Numbered from the stretch's first letter, positions 27,122-36,474 are shown. The stretch is DNA of 64,000 nucleotides from Collimonas pratensis (GCF_001584185.1 NZ_CP013234.1:4216001-4280000), one strand, 5' to 3'. Translations and numbers: made by a program. The notes: generated by a model not told the origin, from the sequence alone.

Positions 27122-28543
27122 ATGAGCACGCAGATTCGCCCATTGCCGCTGAAGACCATGTTGTCCCTGTCTCTATCCCTTTTCTTTGCCGCGCTGGCGG
27201 CCTCGGCCGCCGCACAGACGCTCACACCGGCACAGCAAAGCTATCACGATCTCTACAAGGAACTGGTGGAGATCAACACTACGCACTCTGCCGGCGACAC
27301 CACCAAGGCCGCGCGCGCCATGGAAAAGCATCTGCTGGCCGCTGGCTTCAGCGCCAGCGAAGTCCAGGTGATCGAGCCGTTTCCGCGCAAGGGCAACCTG
27401 GTGCTGCGTTTCAAGGGCAACGGCAGCAAGCAGCCCTTGCTGCTGCTGGCGCATATCGACGTGGTCGAAGCCAAGCGCGAAGACTGGAAAACCGATCCCT
27501 TCCAGCTACAAGAAACCGGCGGCTACTTCACCGCGCGCGGCTCGATCGACGACAAGGCCATGGCCTCGGCCTTCGTCTCGGTGCTGAGCCAGTTGAAACA
27601 GGAGGGATTCAAGCCCAGCCGCGACATCATCCTGGCGTTGACCACCGATGAAGAGCGCGGCGATGTGGAGAGCAACGGCGCCAAATGGCTGATCGCCAAC
27701 AAACCCGAATTGCTCAAGGCGGAGTTCGGCATCAACGAGGGCGGCGGCGGCGAACTGCGCGACGGCAAACCCAACCTGCACCGCATCCAGGTGGCCGAAA
27801 AGATCTACGCCACCTACGAACTGGAAGCGCGCGACGCCGGCGGCCACAGCTCGACGCCGCACGCCAACAATCCGATCTACGCCATCTCGGCGGCCCTGAC
27901 CCGTCTCGGCGAGTACCGCTTCCCGGTGCACCTGGCGGAAGTCACCACCGGTTATTTCGCCCGCAGCGCGCCGTTCGCCAGCGGCCAGCTGGCGGCAGAC
28001 ATGCGGGCGGTCGGCGGCGGCAAGCCAGACGCGGCCGCCATCGAACGCCTGTCGGCGATTCCCGACTACAACGCCCAGCTGCGCAGCACCTGCGTGGCGA
28101 CCATGGTCAACGCCGGCCATGCCGAAAACGCCTTGCCGCAATCGGCCAAGGCGACGGTCAATTGCCGCATTCTGCCGCAAGACGATCCGGAGCAGATAGA
28201 TCGCCAGCTCAAGCAGGTAATCAACAACGACAAGATCAGCGTGCGCTACACCAACCCGCCGCTGCGCAGCCCGGCTTCACCGCTCAACGGCGACCTGGTC
28301 AAGACCGTGGAAAGCCTGACCCAGGAGATGTGGCCAGGCGTACCGGTTGTACCGGCCATGAGCACCGGCGCCACAGACAGCAGCTATATGCGCAATGCCG
28401 GGATTCCGATGTATGGCGTGTCGGGCTTGTTTGTCGAGCCGTCCGACCGCCGCACGCACGGACTGGACGAACGGGTCGAGATCCCGCGCGTGTACGAAAG
28501 CAGGGAATTCCTGTATCGCCTGGTCAAGCGTCTGGCGCAATAA
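27122..28543 (+). CDS. Exported M20-family metallopeptidase / deacylase
   Basis: The 473-residue product has a signal peptide (LSLSLSLFFAALAASAAAQ, about 14-32). Metal ligands of the M20 family are visible: LLLLAHIDVVEA (His, Asp), ARGSIDDKAMAS (Asp), TTDEERG (Glu-Glu) and a late RRTHGLDERVE (His). The dimerisation-domain histidine lies in AGGHSSTPH. Such enzymes remove amino acids from peptides or cleave N-acyl amino acids, here in the periplasm. It follows AtuA-C by 31 bp and is probably in the same operon. The stop lies in a short tandem repeat. Confidence 0.92.
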   Translation: MSTQIRPLPLKTMLSLSLSLFFAALAASAAAQTLTPAQQSYHDLYKELVEINTTHSAGDTTKAARAMEKHLLAAGFSASEVQVIEPFPRKGNLVLRFKGNGSKQPLLLLAHIDVVEAKREDWKTDPFQLQETGGYFTARGSIDDKAMASAFVSVLSQLKQEGFKPSRDIILALTTDEERGDVESNGAKWLIANKPELLKAEFGINEGGGGELRDGKPNLHRIQVAEKIYATYELEARDAGGHSSTPHANNPIYAISAALTRLGEYRFPVHLAEVTTGYFARSAPFASGQLAADMRAVGGGKPDAAAIERLSAIPDYNAQLRSTCVATMVNAGHAENALPQSAKATVNCRILPQDDPEQIDRQLKQVINNDKISVRYTNPPLRSPASPLNGDLVKTVESLTQEMWPGVPVVPAMSTGATDSSYMRNAGIPMYGVSGLFVEPSDRRTHGLDERVEIPRVYESREFLYRLVKRLAQ

Positions 28544-28570
28544 TCGCCCAATAATCGCCCAATAATCGCG
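28538..28570 (+). repeat. Three tandem copies of an 11-bp unit at the peptidase stop
   Basis: The unit AATAATCGCCC occurs three times in a row, the last copy ending in G. The first copy contains the TAA stop of the M20 peptidase gene. Such a repeat can change copy number, but because of the stop it would not change the protein. Confidence 0.7.
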
Positions 28571-28682
28571 CACTGCGGCGCGCCTGCTGAATTCGACCGC
28601 AAGAACCAGAGTTCCAGCGGTCCGGAGCAGCAGTATCTTTCGGGTTCGCGGCGCCTGCCGCTCAACCTGAAGGATAGCCGCC

Positions 28683-29609
28683 ATGAACCTGCTTGAACTC
28701 TGCCTGCTGGCGGCGATCTGGGGCGCCTCCTTCCTGTTCCTGCGCATCGCCGCACCGGAATTCGGCCCGCTCGCCCTGATCGCCCTGCGCGTCGGCATTG
28801 CCGCCCTGGTGCTGGCGCCGGTGCTGCGTTCTGCGCTGGCGCGCAGCCAGTTGCGCGCCAAGGCCTGGCCGCTGCTGGTGGTCGGCATCAGCAATTCGGC
28901 GCTGCCGTTCGGCCTGTTTGCCTATTCCACGCTGTACATCAATGCCGGACTGGATTCCATCCTCAACGCCACCACGCCGATCTGGACCGCCCTCATCGCC
29001 GCCGCCTGGTTCCAGGCCGGCCTCGGCCGCCAGCAGCTGGCCGGCTTGCTGCTGGGCCTGGCCGGGGTGGTGCTGCTGGTGTGGGATACAGTCGGCGCCG
29101 GCAGTGCCGGCGTGCCGCTGGCCATCGCCGCCGCGTTGGCGGCAGCGGTCTGCTACGGCTTCGCGGTAAATTACTCGAAACGCCACCTGGCCGGCATACA
29201 GCCGCTGGTAGTAGCTTTCGGCAGCCAACTGTTTGCCACCATCGTGCTGCTGCCGCTGGCGCTGCCGTTCTGGCCGCGCCACGCCATCGCCGTCTCGACC
29301 TGGGCTTGCGTGGGGGCGCTCGGCGTGATCTGCACCGGCTTTGCCTACATCTTGTACTTCCGCCTGATCGAGCGCGTGGGCGCGACATATGCGGCATCGG
29401 TGACCTTCCTGATCCCGGTTTTCGGACTGCTATGGGGCGCGCTCTTCCTTGGGGAAAAGGTCACACCCACCATGCTGGCCGGCTGCACCATCGTGCTGCT
29501 GGGGACTGCCCTGGCCAGCGGCAAGTTCGCAAGCCGCTTCGGCAAACACCACAATAGCCTGCCGCAGGCATTTCCTTCGAAAATTAAAATCAATAATAAA
29601 TCACCATAA
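28683..29609 (+). CDS. EamA/DMT-superfamily metabolite exporter
   Basis: The 308-residue protein has ten hydrophobic segments in two EamA repeats (opening LCLLAAIWGASFLFLRIAAPEFGPLALIALR and, in the second half, VAFGSQLFATIVLLPLALPFW). Such inner-membrane transporters export amino acids, nucleosides or other metabolites. The substrate is not visible. A possible hairpin lies upstream, but the gene is apparently not part of the preceding operon (140-bp gap). Confidence 0.88.
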   Translation: MNLLELCLLAAIWGASFLFLRIAAPEFGPLALIALRVGIAALVLAPVLRSALARSQLRAKAWPLLVVGISNSALPFGLFAYSTLYINAGLDSILNATTPIWTALIAAAWFQAGLGRQQLAGLLLGLAGVVLLVWDTVGAGSAGVPLAIAAALAAAVCYGFAVNYSKRHLAGIQPLVVAFGSQLFATIVLLPLALPFWPRHAIAVSTWACVGALGVICTGFAYILYFRLIERVGATYAASVTFLIPVFGLLWGALFLGEKVTPTMLAGCTIVLLGTALASGKFASRFGKHHNSLPQAFPSKIKINNKSP

Positions 29610-29680
29610 AATCACTATTTATTATTGTTTTACGATAATTTTAGATTAGAATACGACCATCCTACCTACAAGGAAGCGTC

Positions 29681-29908
29681 GTGAAGCCGGATTTCATCAT
29701 TTTCGCTCGCCAGTGCCTGGCGATATTCAGTTCGTGGCTGGCGATCGCCATCATGACGCTGTACGTCGGCTTCAAGGTCATGCCGCTGATGGGCATCCAC
29801 GGTTCCATGAAAATAGGTTTCCATGCCGCCACGGCCAATCACGCCATGGCGCGCCTGGACAATGTGTTCAACGCCTATCTTTCCATCCATCTGAACTATC
29901 AAAAATGA
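29681..29908 (+). CDS. Small membrane-anchored protein of unknown function
   Basis: The 75-residue protein has one strong hydrophobic segment (LAIFSSWLAIAIMTLYVGFKV, about 13-33). CAAGGA precedes the start. Its TGA overlaps the ATG of the DUF2975 gene, which suggests that the two form a translational unit with the HTH regulator that follows. No family recognised. Confidence 0.7.
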   Translation: MKPDFIIFARQCLAIFSSWLAIAIMTLYVGFKVMPLMGIHGSMKIGFHAATANHAMARLDNVFNAYLSIHLNYQK

Positions 29909-30471
29909 CAGCCTCTACACCACAAAACCTGAAGCAAGACCGTATTGCGCGAACCAGCCAGCACATGGCAGGCATTACCATGCTGATGCTGGTTGGCATG
30001 CTGGCGCTGAATGTCTTCAGCTGGATATTCCCGGAAAAATTTTCCTCGCTGGCCGAATTCACCAGGAGCGCCACCTTGCTAGACATCGATCCTGCCAGCC
30101 TGCCGCACTGGCAGCTGGCCGGGATCATGGTGATCACCAGCATCCCGCTGCTGGCGCTGGCCTACGGCTTGTTTCAGTTGCGCGCGCTGTTCCAGCGCTA
30201 TGCCCAGGGCGAATACTTTTCGCCGCTGGCGGCCATCCACCTGGGCCGAGTCGGCTATAGCGTGGCCTGGTGGGTGCTGCTAGGCGTGCTGTGCCAGCCT
30301 CTGTCTAGCGCCTGGCTGACAATGATGCGGCCGGTCGGGCACCGCCTGATCAACGTCGCCTTCGGCAGCAATGAAGTGGTATGCCTGTTCATGGCTGCCT
30401 CCATCACCGTGATTGCCCGCATCCTGCAGCGCGCCAGCGAAGTCGACGCTGAAAACCGACAATTCGTTTAA
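29905..30471 (+). CDS. DUF2975-family membrane protein
   Basis: The 188-residue protein has four hydrophobic segments (about 24-41, 70-92, 112-133 and 155-172) and the family pattern LFQRYAQGEYFSPLAAIHLGRVGY. DUF2975 proteins occur widely with a short Cro/CI-type regulator encoded next to them, as here. Their function is unknown, but a membrane-linked sensor or modulator of that regulator is likely. Confidence 0.85.
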   Translation: MTASTPQNLKQDRIARTSQHMAGITMLMLVGMLALNVFSWIFPEKFSSLAEFTRSATLLDIDPASLPHWQLAGIMVITSIPLLALAYGLFQLRALFQRYAQGEYFSPLAAIHLGRVGYSVAWWVLLGVLCQPLSSAWLTMMRPVGHRLINVAFGSNEVVCLFMAASITVIARILQRASEVDAENRQFV

Positions 30472-30479
30472 GGATGTAG

Positions 30480-30713
30480 ATGAGTATCGTGATTACGCTG
30501 GACGTCATGCTGGCAAAACGCAAGGCCAAATCGAAGGATCTGGCAGCTGCGATCGGCATTACCGAACAGAATCTGTCGCTGCTGAAGCAAGGTAAGGTGA
30601 AAGGCGTGCGCCTGGAAACCCTGGAAGCCATCTGCCGCTATCTCGATTGCCAGCCGGGCGATCTGCTGAGCTACGAAGCGGACGACAAGCTGCCGCAGGC
30701 CGCCGGCGACTAG
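30480..30713 (+). CDS. Cro/CI-type HTH regulator (YozG-like)
   Basis: The 77-residue protein is almost entirely one helix-turn-helix (LAAAIGITEQNLSLLKQGKVKGVRLETLEAICRYLDCQPGDLL), the typical short regulator paired with DUF2975. It lies eight bases after the DUF2975 stop. AAGGATG serves as the ribosome-binding site. Confidence 0.9.
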   Translation: MSIVITLDVMLAKRKAKSKDLAAAIGITEQNLSLLKQGKVKGVRLETLEAICRYLDCQPGDLLSYEADDKLPQAAGD

Positions 30714-30757
30714 GCCTCCCGGACTCGCAGGCTGCCCAATTACGGAGTAAATGGAAA

Positions 30758-31393
30758 ATGTCTTACGCAAGCCGTTGGCCCGCAGCGCGGCATTCACGTG
30801 CAATGCGCTGGGGTATCGCCGTCTCCCTGCTGTTGCACGCCGCCCTGCTGCAAATGTTTTTGCATCATGAGACGGCGCCACCCGCGGCGACCCAAAGCAC
30901 GTTCGCGGATATGACGCTGTTCCTGCTGCCGACACCGCAGCCACGGCTAGCGCACGCACAGGTACAACGCCTGGAGCCTGCCGCGCCGCAAGCGGCGCAA
31001 CGCAATTCCCGTCGGCCCGCATCCAATAGCAGCAAGAAAAACATGGCACTGCCCTTAGCTGCATCGCCCAGCGTCAATGAGACAATTCACGCAGAAGCAA
31101 AAGAGCAGCAGGCGTCATCCAAGCCGATACCTCGCGTGGACCTGGATGCCGCAGTGAAAATGGCAGGAAGGTTTGCCAAGGATCCAAACAGCATGCGTGA
31201 CGACAGAGCAGTCGCCCAATTGAAAAATCATCCGCTGGAAGCAGACAATCCAGACAGCCGCCTGGGGCAAGACATACAGCGCAGTGCGCGCGCCGATTGT
31301 CTGCAAAGCCAAAGCTCAAAGGGGTTGCTGGCGCCGCTGTTCCTGGTCGCCGACGCAGTGCTCTCAAAGAAAGACGGGGGCTGCAAATGGTAA
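30758..31393 (+). CDS. Hypothetical inner-membrane-anchored protein
   Basis: The 211-residue product has an N-terminal basic stretch, one membrane segment (WGIAVSLLLHAALLQMFL, about 18-35) and a long periplasmic part rich in Pro, Ala, Gln and Ser. This TonB-like layout resembles short TonB/TolA-type or energy-transducing-related proteins, but the C-terminal TonB motif is not present. The last part has two Cys (about 187 and 209). No firm family. Confidence 0.65.
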   Translation: MSYASRWPAARHSRAMRWGIAVSLLLHAALLQMFLHHETAPPAATQSTFADMTLFLLPTPQPRLAHAQVQRLEPAAPQAAQRNSRRPASNSSKKNMALPLAASPSVNETIHAEAKEQQASSKPIPRVDLDAAVKMAGRFAKDPNSMRDDRAVAQLKNHPLEADNPDSRLGQDIQRSARADCLQSQSSKGLLAPLFLVADAVLSKKDGGCKW

Positions 31394-31507
31394 TCTGAAA
31401 AACCAGCAATCAAAGCGCAGGTAAACCGGCCGGCCAAACCCCGGTCAGCCGGCTGCCCGGCTGCCCGGCTCCGCAACTCTGGTGTTACCAGTCGTGCTTT
31501 ACAAGCC

Positions 31508-31723
31508 TCACGCGCCGATAACGCGGCGCGCTTCCCGCTCAGCCAGTTCCAACGCCGCCTGTTCGGTCTTTACCGGCCGGCCGCAGCCTTTACCGATGAT
31601 TTGCACAAAAACCTGATCACCGCGCTGCGTCGACACCTGGATCACGCCTTTGAACATGCCGCCCGGCGCCGGCGCAACCTGCGCTTCGACCGTCTTGTTT
31701 CCCTTGGTTTCTTTAAAGGCCAT
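31508..31723 (-). CDS. Small conserved-looking hypothetical protein
   Basis: The start at 31723 has GGAGAG six bases upstream and gives 71 residues (MAFKETKGNKTVEAQVAPAPGG...). The sequence reads like a single small beta-rich domain (GVIQVSTQRGDQVFVQIIGKGCGRPVKTEQAALELAEREARRVIG). No family is recognised. Confidence 0.65.
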   Translation of the reverse strand: MAFKETKGNKTVEAQVAPAPGGMFKGVIQVSTQRGDQVFVQIIGKGCGRPVKTEQAALELAEREARRVIGA

Positions 31724-31916
31724 TTTGCTCTCCATGCTAATCGTGGCGTGATCTTAGCATGCATTGCCAGCCCAGCCGGCGCTGTATTCCGGCGCTGCCC
31801 GGTTGTCCTGCCGTAGCCGGATCCGGCCTTCTTGCAGCCGATTAATTTTTCTACAGGAAAATGCGCACCCATGGTAAGTTTGCTGTGCAAACAACTAGCA
31901 TACTTATTTTACGATC

Positions 31917-33044
31917 ATGAAGATAAACGTCGCCATCACCCTGAACATCAGTGACGATCCACAGCAGTCGATCTGGTACAACGGCGCCAACCAGAACTGC
32001 TTTTTCCTGTACCAGCTGCTGCGCAAGTCGCCACTGGTCGACCATGTCTGGCTGGTGCACAGCGACGGCATCAAGAACTATCCTGCCGGACTACTGCTGG
32101 GAGACCTGCAGCGCGCGTTACGGCCGATATCGAGCGTGCTGGACAAGACCGACCTGCTGGTCGAGATGAACGGTTTCGTCTCGCAGGAGCAGGTTGAACG
32201 GGTGCGCCGGCGCAAGGGCAAGGCGGTCTCTTTTCGCTTTGGCAACGATTACGTGATCGCCGTCGAGACCATGACCTTCGGGCGCGATCAGTGGCAACCC
32301 AATCCGCACCGGGTCATGTTCGACGAGCTATGGACCAATCCCCAGCACGTCCATACCTGCAAGAGCTACTGGGAGAGCGTCTACAAGGCGCCGGTGCAGG
32401 TGCTGCCGCATATCTGGGCGCCGTATTTCATTGAGGCGGCGCTGGCGGCAAACCCTGAGCTGCGGCAGAAATGGGGCTACCGCAACCACGGCAGCGCCAA
32501 GCGGGTGGCAATTTTCGAGCCGAACATCAATGTCGTCAAGAGCACGTTGATACCGATGCTGGCGACTAACCAGTTTTACATTGCCCACCCCACCCTGCTG
32601 GCGCATGTATTCATGACGAATACTTTCCAGCTCAAGGAAAACAGCGCGTTCAAGCATCTCGCCCTGGGCCTGGAGATGGTCAAGGATGGCAAGGCCACGG
32701 CGGATCACCGCTTTCCGTTCTGCGCCTTCGCTGCCGAGCACACCGACATCGTGATTTCCCACCAGTGGGAAAACGGCCTCAACTATCTTTTCTACGACGC
32801 GCTGTATGGCGGCTATCCGCTGGTGCACAATTCGCCGTTCCTGAGCGAGGTCGGCTACTACTACCGCGATTTCGATGTCGCCGACGGCGCCAGGGCACTG
32901 GCCGAAGCGGCGCTGTCGCACGATCAGGACAGCGCCGGCTACACGGCGAAGGCGCAAGCCTTCCTGCACAGCGTCGATGCAACGGCGGCGGCGAATGTCG
33001 AAGCGTATACCCAGCGCATCGGCGCCCTGTTCGGCACCTCCTGA
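31917..33044 (+). CDS. DUF2827-family glycosyltransferase-like protein
   Basis: The 375-residue protein matches the DUF2827 pattern: NISDDPQQSIWYNGANQNCFFLYQLLRKS at the start, FGNDYVIAVETMTF, VLPHIWAPYF, KRVAIFEPNINVVKSTLIP and ISHQWENGLNYLFYDALYGGYPLVHNSPFL near the end. The last block resembles the nucleotide-sugar-binding part of GT-B glycosyltransferases. Such genes are common in Burkholderiales, often near capsule or glycan genes, but this one stands alone. Confidence 0.85.
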   Translation: MKINVAITLNISDDPQQSIWYNGANQNCFFLYQLLRKSPLVDHVWLVHSDGIKNYPAGLLLGDLQRALRPISSVLDKTDLLVEMNGFVSQEQVERVRRRKGKAVSFRFGNDYVIAVETMTFGRDQWQPNPHRVMFDELWTNPQHVHTCKSYWESVYKAPVQVLPHIWAPYFIEAALAANPELRQKWGYRNHGSAKRVAIFEPNINVVKSTLIPMLATNQFYIAHPTLLAHVFMTNTFQLKENSAFKHLALGLEMVKDGKATADHRFPFCAFAAEHTDIVISHQWENGLNYLFYDALYGGYPLVHNSPFLSEVGYYYRDFDVADGARALAEAALSHDQDSAGYTAKAQAFLHSVDATAAANVEAYTQRIGALFGTS

Positions 33045-33239
33045 TGCCAGGATCCGCCGGTGTATATCGACGACCATGGTGGTGTGGCGGCAACGCTGAG
33101 AGACGACTAATCTCCCACGCAATTGTTTTTCGCGAGTATAAAAACTGTCAATCAATACTGCTATGATTACGCCGGATCCGCTTGAAGGAGCGGACGGCTG
33201 CCGCTCTGTCCGGGCCAGTGGCCGGGCTGGTTCCGCGGC

Positions 33240-33539
33240 GTGACCACCATGTACGCGGCAGAGATCGTGGCCAACCACCACTATGCCGCGTTCCTGGAGC
33301 ACGGCAAGACGCAGATCCTGGATGTGCCCAGCTATAGCGTCGGCGCCATCGACCAGATGACCTTCCACATCCACGGCATTCATACCGACGATTACTTTTC
33401 CAAGCACCACTATCGTGCCGGAAAATACGCGCACATGGACCTGCAGGCGCTGGACCGGACGAAAATCAACCAGTACTGCCATTGGATCGTGACCACGCCG
33501 CTAGAGGAAATCAAGCGGCTGGCCGGCTATCCGTACTAA
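33240..33539 (+). CDS. Possible fragment of a larger gene, unknown function
   Basis: The 99-residue reading frame from a GTG (an ATG follows at 33249) has a believable protein pattern (NHHYAAFLEHGKTQILDVPSYSVGAIDQ, DYFSKHHYRAGKYAHMDLQALDRTKINQYCHWI). The frame stays open upstream to 33186 with coding-like residues (PLCPGQWPGWFRG) and no ATG, while GAAGGAG stands at 33184, seven bases before a CTG. It may be the 3' part of a truncated gene or use a CTG start. I do not recognise a family. Confidence 0.4.
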   Translation: MTTMYAAEIVANHHYAAFLEHGKTQILDVPSYSVGAIDQMTFHIHGIHTDDYFSKHHYRAGKYAHMDLQALDRTKINQYCHWIVTTPLEEIKRLAGYPY

Positions 33540-33720
33540 CCCGGTCTGCGGGACTTCCTCCGCGATTAGGCTTTTGACCTGCTAGCGTCCAATTTTCTTG
33601 ACAGGACAGCATTGCCGCGAGGAAAATAATTCACCTGGAACGGCTCAGGTCGATGCGCTTCGCCATATCGCCGTGGCGTGAGACCTGCATCGGTGCCGCA
33701 AGCAAATAGTGGGAGGCTTC

Positions 33721-35091
33721 ATGATCCGCCTGGTGTTGTTGTTATTAGGGGTAGAGTATCTGCGCAAGCGTTGGCGCAGCATTCTCGTCATCGGACTGCT
33801 ATGGCTGGTCGCTGGCCTGGTCGTGTTTGTCGATGCGCTTGATGATGCGGCGTACTTCCCTATCAATTTCTTTGCCTACCTGTTCCTCATCGAAGGGCTG
33901 GCGACGCTGGCCGTGGCATGGACCGGCGTCGGCGGCCAGCGCATCCTGCGCTACGTGAAAGGCAGCGCTGTGGTGCTGGCCGCCGTCCTCATATTCGCCG
34001 GCCATCACCATGGCAATTTCTTGCTGTCGATGATCTTCGGCACCTTGTTCCTGACCGACGGGCTGATACAGTGCATCTCTGCCTACATGGTGCGCTATCG
34101 CCGCTGGCGCGTCGCCTTCTCCTGGGGCGTGGCCGAAATCCTGCTGGCGATCTTTTTTTACCAGCCCTACCCGACCCATTATGTCGGCACGCTGCCGTAT
34201 TGCCTGGGCCTGTTCCTGATTTTCGGCGGCGCCAACATGATTGCGCTGGCAAGCCGCGTGCGCCGCATGAACGGCAATCCCGCGCTGGCGGGATCGGCGC
34301 ATCCGGCCGTGCAGCCGGACGAGGCATTCGTTTCTGCCTTCACCCAGGTAGAGTGGGAAGGTCCGCCGGCAGAGCACGAACAGGCGCTCACGGTGCACGT
34401 CTGGACGCCTACCGGTTCCGCCAAATCGCCGACCCAGAATTACCCGATTGTCGACCGTTATATCGCGGCAGTCGATGTCAACGGCGTGATCTCCACCGGC
34501 CATGCCGCATTGGAAACGCCGGAGGGCATATACATCAGCCTGTACCCGGGCGTGGAGATTGACCGTTCGCCAGACGATTTCGGGCGCCTGCTGCGCGCCA
34601 CCCGCGAGAACGACGTGCCGGGCGTCTTCCAGCCGGACTATGCGACCGAATCAAAAGCATGGTGTCCGTCCACCGTCCAGGTGCGCATCCGCAATTACGA
34701 CCCGCGCCGCCTGCAATCTTTCTGGCTGCGCTATCGCAGCGACACAACCTACAACCTCACCCACCGCAATTGTTCCAGCACCGTGGCGCAAGCGCTGGAA
34801 GCAGCCATCGACGGCGCCGTCGGCCGTCTGTACGGCCAGCGCGCCGGCTGGAGGGTGTTCCTGCGGATCCTGGCGACGCCAGAGTTGTGGGTGGCCGCCC
34901 AGATCAGAAAACGCGCGGTGACGATGGCGTGGACGCCGGGGCTGACGCTGGACTATGCCAGGGCGATCAGCATGCTGGCTGATCCGCGTCCGTTCGCCTG
35001 GTGGAAACTGGCAAGGGCGGCCGTGAACCGGATGGTGCATTTGCGGCGCGAATGGCGCGCGCAAGATCATGATGCCGTTGATGCACGTTGA
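33721..35091 (+). CDS. HdeD-like membrane domain fused to a papain-like (NlpC/P60-type) domain
   Basis: The 456-residue product starts at 33721 with GGGAGG five bases before. Residues 1-180 carry six hydrophobic segments in the HdeD arrangement (LVAGLVVFVDALDDAAYF, GTLFLTDGLIQCISAYMVRYR, YCLGLFLIFGGANMIAL). Residues about 205-456 form a soluble domain with VNGVISTGHAALET (His about 267) and LTHRNCSSTVAQALEAA (Cys about 349). The H-before-C order and the YISLYPGVEID strand are like permuted papain-fold amidases (YiiX/LRAT-like group). An acid-stress membrane protein joined to a possible lipid or peptide amidase is unusual. The activity is inferred from motif pattern only. Confidence 0.75.
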   Translation: MIRLVLLLLGVEYLRKRWRSILVIGLLWLVAGLVVFVDALDDAAYFPINFFAYLFLIEGLATLAVAWTGVGGQRILRYVKGSAVVLAAVLIFAGHHHGNFLLSMIFGTLFLTDGLIQCISAYMVRYRRWRVAFSWGVAEILLAIFFYQPYPTHYVGTLPYCLGLFLIFGGANMIALASRVRRMNGNPALAGSAHPAVQPDEAFVSAFTQVEWEGPPAEHEQALTVHVWTPTGSAKSPTQNYPIVDRYIAAVDVNGVISTGHAALETPEGIYISLYPGVEIDRSPDDFGRLLRATRENDVPGVFQPDYATESKAWCPSTVQVRIRNYDPRRLQSFWLRYRSDTTYNLTHRNCSSTVAQALEAAIDGAVGRLYGQRAGWRVFLRILATPELWVAAQIRKRAVTMAWTPGLTLDYARAISMLADPRPFAWWKLARAAVNRMVHLRREWRAQDHDAVDAR

Positions 35092-35331
35092 TGCATGTTG
35101 AGCGGACTGGTCCGGCGTCGGTATTGCTCAACGTCGCTTTACTTGCAGTAAGCATCCGGCAGACTGATTCACAACCGAAAATGAACAACATTGAGAAATT
35201 ACGCAATTCATAATGCCCGCAAATCAGCGTTGGATGCCGGCTGCTGGTTTGCCTGAGTCTGGCATTGGTACAAGCAACCTGCCCAAGCCGCGCAATTCCA
35301 TTTCACCGTTAGCTGCAGCCGGCCCTGCTCA

Positions 35332-36474
35332 TCACTGCATCTTGAACGCCAACTGCGCGAAGCGTTCCCCGATGCGTCTATGCGTTACCGCATCCGGATG
35401 CAAATTGTCAGGCAGAGGCAATTCCTCCGCGTCCGCCGCACCATAGAGTTCGCGGCCGTCAAGATAAGAGAGGTGCGGGTCATCAATCGCCCTTTGCGTC
35501 ACGATCCTTTGCAACTCGTCGCGAATCATATTGAGCGTCAGCTTGCCTGCCGCACGTTCAGCGGGATTGCCGGCTGCGCGAAAGCGTAGCTGACCAAGAC
35601 TCAGCCCGCTCATGTCGATCAAGCTGGGACCTGGTGTGTCCTCGTGCATCGGGCACAGGATGGGAGACATGACCAGCAGCGGGGTATCTGGATGCCCCTC
35701 GCGGATGGTGTCAATGAAACCGTGGACCGCAGGTCCGAAAGCGCGCAAACGCATCAGGTCCGTGTTGACCACATTAATCCCGATTTTCAAGCTGATCAGG
35801 TCGGCCGGCGTATCGCGCATGACGCGGGCGACAAATGGATCCAGCAGCGCGCTGCCGCCCAGTCCAAGATTGATCAGCTCCAGGCCGCTGAGCGAGGCCG
35901 CCAGCGCAGGCCAGGTCGTGCTCGGGCTGGCGGCGTCGGAGCCATGGCTGATGGAACTGCCGTGATGCAGCCATACCTTGCGGCCGTCGGCAGCCACCGG
36001 TGCGATGGGTGCGTCGCTACGAAGCGCCACGATTTCCGTGGTCTCGTTATGCGGCAGCCATATCTCGATATTCTTGGCGCGCGCCGGCAAACCGGCGAAT
36101 CGAAGTGTGCCTACCGGGCCAGGCTCTGCTTTCATCGTACCGGCGGGCATGTCAATGAAAAGAACATTGCCTCCGGCGACGCTAGCCTGAGCAGCCAGCT
36201 TGCCATCCACCAGCAAGTCATAGATGCCATCGGGACGCGGCGGCGCCCCGGCGTATGCGCGCTTGGTGCGCAAGGTGTCCAGTTCAATCACCGTAGCCGC
36301 GCTACGAAACACGAGCCGCACGCCGGCAGGTTGCGCTTCAACCATGGCCAATTGCGGATCAGAGCATTGCAAACGCGCCCAGGCCGGCAAACGATGCGGC
36401 AGCACGCCGTGCGCAGTCGCCTCAAACTCAATCGCGCCGCGCAAGATATCAGCGCTTATCTCATAACTCTGCAT
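35332..36474 (-). CDS. SGNH/GDSL-type hydrolase
   Basis: The 380-residue protein has an N-terminal beta-rich domain (about 1-165) and a C-terminal SGNH hydrolase: HHGSSISHGSD (nucleophile Ser), INLGLGGSALLD (Gly), KIGINVVN (Asn) and DNLHPDAVTHRRIGERF (Asp-His). The two-domain form resembles carbohydrate esterases, for instance CE2- or acetylxylan-esterase-like enzymes. There is no signal peptide, so it is probably cytoplasmic. It stands alone. Confidence 0.88.
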   Translation of the reverse strand: MQSYEISADILRGAIEFEATAHGVLPHRLPAWARLQCSDPQLAMVEAQPAGVRLVFRSAATVIELDTLRTKRAYAGAPPRPDGIYDLLVDGKLAAQASVAGGNVLFIDMPAGTMKAEPGPVGTLRFAGLPARAKNIEIWLPHNETTEIVALRSDAPIAPVAADGRKVWLHHGSSISHGSDAASPSTTWPALAASLSGLELINLGLGGSALLDPFVARVMRDTPADLISLKIGINVVNTDLMRLRAFGPAVHGFIDTIREGHPDTPLLVMSPILCPMHEDTPGPSLIDMSGLSLGQLRFRAAGNPAERAAGKLTLNMIRDELQRIVTQRAIDDPHLSYLDGRELYGAADAEELPLPDNLHPDAVTHRRIGERFAQLAFKMQ

